This document shows positions 7,644-16,571 of a DNA stretch of 16,571 bases, piece by piece. The DNA comes from Planctomycetota bacterium (GTDB lineage: Bacteria; Planctomycetota; B15-G4): assembly GCA_003644265.1 (NCBI GenBank), contig QNBX01000102.1:1-16571 (forward strand), read 5' to 3'. The translations under genes were made by a program, and so were the position numbers. Under the pieces are notes generated by a model. That model did not search any database, was not told where the DNA came from, and worked only from the letters and a program-made list of their open reading frames with translations. Position 1 is the first letter of the stretch, and every line of letters begins with the position of its first letter.

Positions 7644-7669
7644 CCTTGGGCTCCGGTCAACAAGTGCGG

Positions 7670-7706
7670 GATCGTTGCATACCGCTCGGGGGGCGCGCCA
7701 TGTCAA
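7670..7706 (-). promoter_or_regulatory. Candidate sigma-70-type promoter for the Trm112-like/yidC operon
   Basis: On the minus strand a perfect -35 TTGACA lies at 7706-7701. A weak -10 candidate, TATGCA, lies at 7681-7676 with a 19-base spacer; GTATGC at spacer 18 is the alternative. A start near 7669 would leave a leader of about 26 bases before the ATG at 7643. The exact -35 hexamer stands out in such GC-rich DNA, but the -10 is poor and the spacing long, so this is only a candidate. Confidence 0.35.
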
Positions 7707-7839
7707 ACTGCCGCTCGTGACCGCTGCCACAGCCCCCCCACATTCCGCTTCGCCGCCGCAGGGAGACGGCCGCGGGGCCGAGCGCTCCTTGGCCCGCAGC
7801 CGCCCGCATCGAGAGGGACGTCCGCCAGGCTCCCGGCCC

Positions 7840-9240
7840 GTGCGCCTGCTGGCTCAGATCGGCCTGCTCAGCGTCTGTGCCCTGGCGCTGCCGCTGTGCT
7901 GCGCTCCCGAGCCGGCGCTGCCCGACCTGCCCGGCGTGGCCCCGGACGAGCGCGTCTGGTTCTGGCGCGACGTGCTGGCGGCGCCGCTCCCGGGCGAGCC
8001 CGCCCCCCACAGCCAGGCGCTCGCGGCCGACGCCCCGCGCCAACGCGAGGCCGACCTGGCCGCGCTGGTGGTGGCCGGTGATGCCTCCACCCTGACCACC
8101 TTGCTGAGCGCTCTGCGCGACCCGTCCGAGGGCGTGGCCATCTCCGCCGCCCGCGACCTGGGAGCCATGGGCGACCGCCGCGCCTGGCCGCGGCTGATCA
8201 AGGGCCTGGGCCCCTACCCGGTGGACTACGACAGCTCCATTGCGTTGCGCGTGGCCGAGGCCGCGGCCCTGGCACGCAGCGGACACCCCGCTGGCATGCC
8301 GCTGCTGCTGGCGGTGCTGGCGGAGGACACCGACTTCCAGCTGGCGCGCGACGCGCTGCCGTGGGTCGAGACCAGCCGCATGGTGTTCCTGCGCGAGCTG
8401 GCCCTGGAGGGCGTGCTGCCCTTGCTGGGAAGCGACCTCAGCTACACGCCCAACGGCTCGGTGCCGGCGCGACAGCGCTCGTATGCGGCCCTGGCGGACC
8501 GCTGGAGTCGCCGCCGCGACGCGCTCTGGAGCGCCGTCGAGCTCGATGATGTGCCCGGGCTCGCCACGCGAGTGCGCCTGATGGTGGCGCACCTCGACGC
8601 CTATCAGCTGCGCCAGATCGACGGCGCTCGCTACACCCTGGCGGCCCTGGGCCCGGCCGTGCTGCCGTTCCTGCGAGAGGGGCTCGACTCGCCCAACACC
8701 TATGTGCGCGTGCACGCGCTGGAGGTCATGCAGCGCTTGGCCGGGCAACACGACATCAAGACCGCCACGCGCCTGTCGGTGCTGGCCGCCGTGGTGCTGC
8801 TCGAGGACGAGAGCCCCGAGGTGGCCGCCCAAGCCGCGCGCGTCTGCGGCGCGGCGCGCGTGCCCGACCCGCTGGTGGCCGCGCTGGAGCGACGCACCGA
8901 ACCGGAGGTGGTGCTGGCCATGGTCGACGCCCTCGGCGCCTGCGGCAGCCCGGTCGCGCTGGATCGACTCAACCAGTGGCAGCCCCCCGCGCCCGTAGCG
9001 CCCGACCTGCACGCCGCGCTGGTGGCGGCGCGCCTGGCTCTGACGCCACAGGGCGACCCGGGCCCGCTGCTGGAGCTGCTGTCCTCGCCCGATCCAGGCG
9101 TGGCCTACCCGGCCATCGAGCGTCTGATCCAGCTCACCGGCAGTGACCACGGGCTGGTTCCCGGGCAGGCCGGCGCGCCACACGAGCGCGCGCTGGCGGC
9201 GGCCGAGTCGGCCCTGCGCGCACGCACGCTCCCGCGCTGA
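7840..9240 (+). CDS. Exported HEAT-repeat protein, probable lipoprotein
   Basis: From the GTG at 7840 the protein has 466 residues. It opens with a secretion signal (basic start, hydrophobic residues 3-19, Cys-Cys at 20-21). The region before the Cys reads Ala-Leu-Pro-Leu, an imperfect lipobox. Most of the rest is alpha-helical HEAT-type repeats. The clearest are about 78-122 (TLLSALRDPSEGVAISAARD), 262-300 (PNTYVRVHALEVMQRLAG), 322-376 (ESPEVAAQAARVCGAARV, then EPEVVLAMVDALGACGS) and 405-432 (SSPDPGVAYPAIERLIQLTG). A WSRRRDALWSAV segment (222-233) interrupts the array. HEAT arrays serve as protein-binding scaffolds; no catalytic motif is seen. The start is uncertain: the frame is open back to 7510, and another GTG lies at 7717, but the signal peptide fits 7840 best. 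It is divergent from the Trm112-like gene and convergent with radC. Confidence 0.75.
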   Translation: MRLLAQIGLLSVCALALPLCCAPEPALPDLPGVAPDERVWFWRDVLAAPLPGEPAPHSQALAADAPRQREADLAALVVAGDASTLTTLLSALRDPSEGVAISAARDLGAMGDRRAWPRLIKGLGPYPVDYDSSIALRVAEAAALARSGHPAGMPLLLAVLAEDTDFQLARDALPWVETSRMVFLRELALEGVLPLLGSDLSYTPNGSVPARQRSYAALADRWSRRRDALWSAVELDDVPGLATRVRLMVAHLDAYQLRQIDGARYTLAALGPAVLPFLREGLDSPNTYVRVHALEVMQRLAGQHDIKTATRLSVLAAVVLLEDESPEVAAQAARVCGAARVPDPLVAALERRTEPEVVLAMVDALGACGSPVALDRLNQWQPPAPVAPDLHAALVAARLALTPQGDPGPLLELLSSPDPGVAYPAIERLIQLTGSDHGLVPGQAGAPHERALAAAESALRARTLPR

Positions 9241-9243
9241 GCC

Positions 9244-9268
9244 CTGGCCGGCCAGGATCGCCGGCCAG
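9244..9268. terminator. Candidate hairpin in the convergent gap between the HEAT-repeat gene and radC
   Basis: CTGGCCGG (9244-9251) pairs perfectly with CCGGCCAG (9261-9268) across a 9-base loop, just after the HEAT-gene stop (9240) and before the radC stop (9287). A further CCGGCCAG copy at about 9274-9281 offers an alternative partner. The position suits a bidirectional terminator. There is no T-run on either side, so it would not be a classical intrinsic terminator. Confidence 0.4.
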
Positions 9269-9286
9269 AGCCGCCGGCCAGCCCGC

Positions 9287-9958
9287 TCAGTCCCAGCCCT
9301 CACGCTCAGGCAGGTGGCCCTCGGCGCGCAGCGAGACGACGCGGCCGTGGCCCACCACCAGGTGGTCCAGCAAGGGGATGCCCAGCAAGGCTCCCACCCG
9401 GGCCAGGCGCGCGGTGACGGCCACGTCCTGGCGGCTGGGGCTCGGGTCTCCGCTGGGGTGGTTATGGGCCACGATGACGGCCCCGGCGCCCTCCCGCACG
9501 GCCGGCGCATAGACCTCACGCGGGTGCACCACGGACCAGGTCAGGCAGCCCTCGCTCACCCGCTCGGTGCGCACCAGGCGGTGCTTGGCGTCCAGCAGCA
9601 TGACCAGGAAGACCTCTTTCTCCAGGCCCGACAGGCGCCCGCGCAGATGAGACTCCAGATCGGAGGCCCCCACCACGCTGCGCCCGAACGGCGGCTCCAC
9701 CAGGGCGGCACGGCGCCCCAGCTCCAGGCCGCAGGCCAGGCGCAGGGCGTCGGTCTGGTCGTCGTCGAGCTGGGCGGCCAGCTCACGCACCGACAGGCGC
9801 CGCATGCGACGCAGGCCGCCGGCGCCCACCAGCAGGTGGCGACCCAGAGACTCGCCGGCGAGCAAGCCCAAGCGCGGCACCAACAGGCCAGCCAGCAAGC
9901 GCTCGGGGGGGTGTTCGGTCAGGTTGCAAGACAGCAGCGCGTGTGCGAGATCATCCAT
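9287..9958 (-). CDS. radC: RadC-family JAMM/MPN+ domain protein
   Basis: The protein has 223 residues. The C-terminal half is a RadC domain with a complete JAMM metal motif: an upstream Glu (E115 in GLEKEVF), then HNHPSGDPSPSRQD at 165-178. That motif supplies H165, H167, S175 and D178 in the H-x-H-x7-S-x2-D spacing. The signature LLDHLVVGHGRVVSLR follows at 196-211. The N-terminal 85 residues correspond to the helix-hairpin-helix part of UPF0758 proteins but are divergent. RadC was once tied to DNA repair, but that role is disputed and the biochemical function is unsettled. JAMM proteins can be metalloproteases, and the metal ligands are intact here. Upstream, 63 bases separate it from the NPCBM-protein gene on the same strand, so the two may be co-transcribed. 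Confidence 0.9.
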   Translation of the reverse strand: MDDLAHALLSCNLTEHPPERLLAGLLVPRLGLLAGESLGRHLLVGAGGLRRMRRLSVRELAAQLDDDQTDALRLACGLELGRRAALVEPPFGRSVVGASDLESHLRGRLSGLEKEVFLVMLLDAKHRLVRTERVSEGCLTWSVVHPREVYAPAVREGAGAVIVAHNHPSGDPSPSRQDVAVTARLARVGALLGIPLLDHLVVGHGRVVSLRAEGHLPEREGWD

Positions 9959-10021
9959 AGCACACAGTTGACGACGGCCTGCCCCGGGCGTGACATGTGC
10001 ACAACGAATCAGGCGGGCGAT

Positions 10022-11287
10022 TCAGGGTAGCCAGACGGCGTCGATCCAGGCGGCCCGGTCGCCGGCCTCGTCGTCGCCGCCGTCATCCACCAGCAGCTCG
10101 ACGCGTTGCCCCGGGCGCAGGCCTTCGAGCCGCAGCGGCAGGGCGCCATCGGCGGCGGTCAGCGGCCCGAAGCGCGCGCGCTCCTCGCCATCCACGCTCA
10201 GCACCACGCCGACCGAGCCCGTGGCGGGCAGCAGCAGCACGTCATCCGTGAGACCCACCGCGGCGCGCAGGCTGCCGACGCCCTCGGGCACCTCGAACAC
10301 CAGCCGGCTGTGGGCGTGCACACCCAGCCCGCTGGCGGCCAGCACGCCTCCCACGGCCAGGGGCTGCCCGGCCACGCTGAAGCCCACGCGCCAGGGGTAG
10401 AGCACCGGCTCGTCGGGGGCCAGCAGCGACCACTCGCTGACGTGTACGGGCGGTTCGTGTGTCAACACCTGTGGCGCCGCATCCGCGCGGGGAGACAGGA
10501 GCAACGTGTCCAGCGCCGCCAGCGGCAGCTCGAACTCACCGGCAAAGGCCGTGGCCAGGCGCACGCGGCCGTCCTGCACCGAACGCAGCGCAGCCGCAAA
10601 GCGGGAGCCCCCCGCCAGGGCCACCAGGCAGGGCCAGCCCTCGGGTCGCTGCCCGGGCGCATCCGGTTCGGCCAGCACCACCGCCAGCACGTCGTCCAGG
10701 CTGAAGCGGAGCTGTCCCAGGCTGCCCTCGAACAGCAGCTGCTCGGCGTCCACTTGCACCAGCACGCCCGCCACGCCGTCCAGGCCGCCCCCCTCACGGC
10801 GTCGCCAGACGCGGTCGTCGAGACCGGCGCCGTCCAAGGCGGCCAGCAGGTCCACCGGGCGATCCACCCCCGGCAGCAGCCGCTCGACGCGCTCGTAGGG
10901 CAGGGTCAGCTCCAGGCCCGCGTCGAGCGCCAGGGTCAGGCCGAACTCGTCGCCCGCCACCAGGCGCCCCGCCAGCAGGCCTGCGGATCCCGGCTGCGCG
11001 CCCGGTGAACGCGGCAAGAGCACCAGATCGCGCCCGCGCGGCGGCGCCTCCCAGTGCTCGCCAGCGCGCAGAGCCGACACCAGCAGCAGTTCGCCCGGCG
11101 CCAGCTGCAGCGCGCCCTGATCGGTCTGCAGCGAGGCCTGGCCATCCCGGAAAACGCTCAGCCGGCCCTGCCAGCGGCGCCCGTCCAGCGCCTCGATGAC
11201 CTGCGCCAGCGGCCGGGGCGAGCCCGCGTCGGCCTCATCGTCAGCGGACAAGCAGAACAGCGTGAGCAGCAGACCAGCGAGCAGCAT
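10022..11287 (-). CDS. Exported protein with C-terminal NPCBM-like domain
   Basis: From the ATG at 11287 the protein has 421 residues and begins with a signal peptide (MLLAGLLLTLFCLSADDEAD). The middle (about 27-270) is beta-rich and Leu/Asp-rich, with repeated patterns around GRLV-x-GDEFGLTLAL and LPYERVERLLPG. I recognise no named domain there. The C-terminal 145 residues look like an NPCBM-type jelly roll: YPWRVGFSV, then LGVHAHSRLVFEVPEGVGSL (321-340), RAAVGLTDDV, a LSVDGEERARFGPL strand and the ending LLVDDGGDDEAGDRAAWIDA (398-417). NPCBM domains are carbohydrate-binding-like modules found next to glycosidases and abundant in planctomycetes. No catalytic domain is visible. The frame runs upstream to a TTG at 11365, but that extension would bury the signal peptide behind 26 residues, so I prefer 11287. 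The protein probably binds a surface glycan; this is inference. Confidence 0.75.
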   Translation of the reverse strand: MLLAGLLLTLFCLSADDEADAGSPRPLAQVIEALDGRRWQGRLSVFRDGQASLQTDQGALQLAPGELLLVSALRAGEHWEAPPRGRDLVLLPRSPGAQPGSAGLLAGRLVAGDEFGLTLALDAGLELTLPYERVERLLPGVDRPVDLLAALDGAGLDDRVWRRREGGGLDGVAGVLVQVDAEQLLFEGSLGQLRFSLDDVLAVVLAEPDAPGQRPEGWPCLVALAGGSRFAAALRSVQDGRVRLATAFAGEFELPLAALDTLLLSPRADAAPQVLTHEPPVHVSEWSLLAPDEPVLYPWRVGFSVAGQPLAVGGVLAASGLGVHAHSRLVFEVPEGVGSLRAAVGLTDDVLLLPATGSVGVVLSVDGEERARFGPLTAADGALPLRLEGLRPGQRVELLVDDGGDDEAGDRAAWIDAVWLP

Positions 11288-11528
11288 CAGTGGAGTCCCA
11301 GAGCGGAGGCGAATCAGCCGACTCGCGCCATTGTGGCAGCGCGCCGGGCCCTGAGCGACGGCCAAGATGACAGGAATCGCGGCCCCAGCGTCCCGGCAGC
11401 GGCCCCGCCCCGGCTCTCATCCCGGCCCCGACGGTTTGGCCCGGCCTTTGCTATGCCCACCCCATCGCCCCAACGTGCGCAGCGCCCCGGGCTCTCGAAC
11501 CAAACAACAGATCAGGAGACACCCAGCC
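11288..11528. promoter_or_regulatory. Divergent intergenic region upstream of groEL1 and the NPCBM-protein gene
   Basis: The 241 bases separate divergently transcribed genes, so promoters for both must lie here unless the cluster is read from further away. It is GC-rich, with one less GC-rich patch at about 11432-11458 that includes TATGCC. I see no convincing -35/-10 pair. There is no CIRCE-type TTAGCACTC-N9-GAGTGCTAA repeat, so HrcA-type control is not supported. Confidence 0.45.
11514..11519 (+). promoter_or_regulatory. Ribosome binding site of groEL1
   Basis: AGGAGA ends nine bases before the ATG at 11529. It fixes the groEL1 start, although the frame is open for 54 codons further upstream. 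It is one of the few strong Shine-Dalgarno sequences in the window. Confidence 0.8.
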
Positions 11529-13226
<1,698 letters not shown>

Positions 13227-13250
13227 ACCCGGCCCCGACCACACACACAC

Positions 13251-13256
13251 AAGGAG
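13251..13256 (+). promoter_or_regulatory. Ribosome binding site of groES
   Basis: AAGGAG lies ten bases before the ATG at 13267, directly after a short CA dinucleotide run (about 13240-13250). It settles the start of groES, whose frame is otherwise open back into the groEL1 tail region. Confidence 0.8.
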
Positions 13257-13266
13257 CGAGACAGAC

Positions 13267-15194
<1,928 letters not shown>

Positions 15195-15198
15195 CGCG

Positions 15199-16341
15199 AT
15201 GCCCGGCACGCGCCGAGATTACTACGAGATCCTCGGCGTCGGACGCGAGTCGTCCGACGCCGAGCTCAAGAAGGCCTACCGCAAGCTCGCGCTGAAGTTC
15301 CATCCCGACCGCAACAAGGAGGACGGGGCGGACCAGAAGTTCAAGGAGCTGAGCGAGGCCTACGAGGTCCTGTCCGACGCTGAGAAGCGCCGGGTCTACG
15401 ATCAGTTCGGACACGACGGACTGCACGGCCAGGGCTTCCAGGGCGGCGGCTTCGAACACGCCCGCGACATCTTCGAGTCGCTCTTCAGCGGCGGAGGTGG
15501 AGGCGGCGGGCTCGACGGCCTCTTCGGCGGCATGTTCGGCGGCGGCGGCAACCCGAACGCGCCACGCCAGGGCAGCCACCTGCGCGTGGGACTGACGCTC
15601 TCGCTGCTCGACGCCTTCGAGGGCTGCCGGCGCACCATCGCCCTGCGACGCAATGAGATCTGCACGGGCTGCAAGGGCTCAGGCGCCGCCAAGGGCACCC
15701 AGCCCGAGACCTGCAGCCGCTGCAAGGGCCGCGGACGCGTCCAGCGCCAGCAGGGCTTCTTCATGATGCAGAGCCCCTGCCCCGAGTGCCGCGGCGAGGG
15801 CCAGATCATCAAGCAGCCCTGCGGCGACTGCCGTGGCGCCGGCACCCAGTCCAAGACGGCCGACATCGAGGTGAGCATCCCGGCCGGGATCGAGTCGGAG
15901 CAACAGCTGCGCGTGACCGGCGAGGGTGAGCCGGGCGAGCGCGGCGGCCCCCGCGGCGACCTCTACGTCGTGATCCAGGTCGAGGCCCACCCGCTGTTCG
16001 AACGCAACGGCGAGCACCTGCTGTGCGAGGTGCCCATCTCCTTCCCCCAGGCCGCCATCGGCGCTGAGATCGAGGTGCCCACGCTGTCCGGTCTCTCCAC
16101 CATGAAGGTGCCGGCCGGCACGCAGAGCGGCAAGCTGTTCCGGCTGCGCGGTCAGGGCATGCCGCACATGCACGGCCGGGGCCACGGCGAAATGCACGTG
16201 AGAGTGCAGATCGAGACGCCCACCAGGCTCACCGAGCGGCAACGTGAGCTGCTCAGCGAGCTCGACTCGCTCGACTGCGAGCACCACACCACGCCACACC
16301 AGAAATCGTTCCTGGACAAGGTCAAGGACCTGTTCGATTGA
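15199..16341 (+). CDS. dnaJ: Chaperone protein DnaJ (type I Hsp40)
   Basis: DnaJ delivers substrates to DnaK and stimulates its ATPase. The protein has 380 residues, the usual length, and every type I element. The J domain covers about 6-72 ([11 protein letters not shown] at 35-37, YDQFGHDGL). A Gly/Phe-rich linker runs from about 75 to 120 and contains a poly-Gly run. The zinc-binding region has four CxxCxGxG modules (cysteines 155/158, 172/175, 194/197, 208/211). The C-terminal substrate-binding domains carry [29 protein letters not shown] and [20 protein letters not shown]. The ATG lies 4 bases after the groEL2 stop with no clear Shine-Dalgarno, which suggests translational coupling. No dnaK is in the window. 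Confidence 0.97.
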   Translation: MPGTRRDYYEILGVGRESSDAELKKAYRKLALKFHPDRNKEDGADQKFKELSEAYEVLSDAEKRRVYDQFGHDGLHGQGFQGGGFEHARDIFESLFSGGGGGGGLDGLFGGMFGGGGNPNAPRQGSHLRVGLTLSLLDAFEGCRRTIALRRNEICTGCKGSGAAKGTQPETCSRCKGRGRVQRQQGFFMMQSPCPECRGEGQIIKQPCGDCRGAGTQSKTADIEVSIPAGIESEQQLRVTGEGEPGERGGPRGDLYVVIQVEAHPLFERNGEHLLCEVPISFPQAAIGAEIEVPTLSGLSTMKVPAGTQSGKLFRLRGQGMPHMHGRGHGEMHVRVQIETPTRLTERQRELLSELDSLDCEHHTTPHQKSFLDKVKDLFD

Positions 16342-16369
16342 ACGCCGGCCCCCGCCTGCGAACCCGACC

Positions 16370-16571
16370 ATGAGCACCAAGACCAGCCGAGACGACCGAC
16401 AGGACGATCCCCGTCCCAACGAGCCTGAGGGCGCCGCGCGCAAGGGCGGCGACAAGCGCCAGGCGCGTGCCGCTGACACCAGCGCCCCGGAAGACGGACG
16501 GACGGACGGCGTGTCCTCCGACCGGCCCGCCCAGGGCGGCGCGCCGGACGATGACGCCACACCGTCCAGCA
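16370..16571 (+). CDS. N-terminal part of an acidic, disordered protein; probably GrpE (partial)
   Basis: An ATG 28 bases after the dnaJ stop opens a frame that runs off the window after 67 codons. The visible part is entirely low-complexity and charged (Asp, Arg, Pro, Gly, Ser, Ala), with no domain. GrpE, the nucleotide-exchange factor of DnaK, typically starts with a disordered acidic tail and is often adjacent to dnaJ, so GrpE is the best guess from context. The sequence seen cannot confirm it. No Shine-Dalgarno is obvious in the gap. Confidence 0.5.
   Translation, partial: MSTKTSRDDRQDDPRPNEPEGAARKGGDKRQARAADTSAPEDGRTDGVSSDRPAQGGAPDDDATPSS

Noticed and set aside
7657..9519. Minus-strand open frame (620 codons) opposite the HEAT-repeat gene
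   Set aside because: It overlaps the end of radC as well; composition is Gln/His/Arg-rich with no domain, while the plus-strand frame has a signal peptide and HEAT repeats.
13239..13251. CA dinucleotide run before groES
   Set aside because: Only about six units; it serves as spacer before the ribosome binding site and shows no other structure.

Overview
This GC-rich bacterial window carries twelve recognisable protein-coding genes, two of them cut by the window edges. No tRNA, rRNA, CRISPR array, insertion sequence or phage gene was seen. The gene content points to the Planctomycetota: a membrane-anchored Ser/Thr kinase with an extracytoplasmic HEAT region, an exported protein ending in an NPCBM-like domain, a HEAT-repeat exported protein, and two groEL genes flanking groES. 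This assignment is an inference from gene content and does not resolve below phylum.

Left block (1-7643, minus strand). Read in the direction of transcription it runs: a Trm112-like small protein, the membrane insertase yidC, an SGNH/GDSL hydrolase, the tRNA-modification GTPase mnmE, a Ser/Thr kinase, and a periplasmic ligand-binding protein that leaves the window at base 1. YidC/hydrolase, hydrolase/MnmE and kinase/ligand-binding protein each share a 4-base stop/start overlap (GTGA, GTGA, ATGA), so most of the block looks like one translationally coupled unit. A perfect TTGACA lies upstream of the first gene. The yidC-mnmE part recalls the widespread rnpA-yidC-jag-mnmE cluster, but an SGNH hydrolase sits where jag usually is. 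MnmE is unusually long because of low-complexity insertions, including two inside the G domain.

Middle block (about 7840-11287). A plus-strand exported HEAT-repeat protein converges on a minus-strand RadC-family JAMM protein. Upstream of radC on the same strand is an exported NPCBM-domain protein. An 8-bp hairpin lies in the 46-bp convergent gap.

Right block (11529-16571, plus strand). This is a compact chaperone cluster: groEL1 (with a Gly-Gly-Met tail), groES, groEL2 (no such tail), dnaJ, and the start of a further acidic, disordered reading frame that is probably grpE. Gaps are 4-40 bases. No CIRCE-type inverted repeat was seen upstream of groEL1. Together these genes would supply the folding machinery: two non-identical chaperonin subunits sharing one co-chaperonin, plus the DnaJ/GrpE arm of the Hsp70 system.

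I did not find a clearly new defence or mobile system. The points most worth following up are the coupled kinase/ligand-binding-protein pair, the inserted MnmE G domain, the two-chaperonin arrangement with an asymmetric tail, and the hydrolase between yidC and mnmE.
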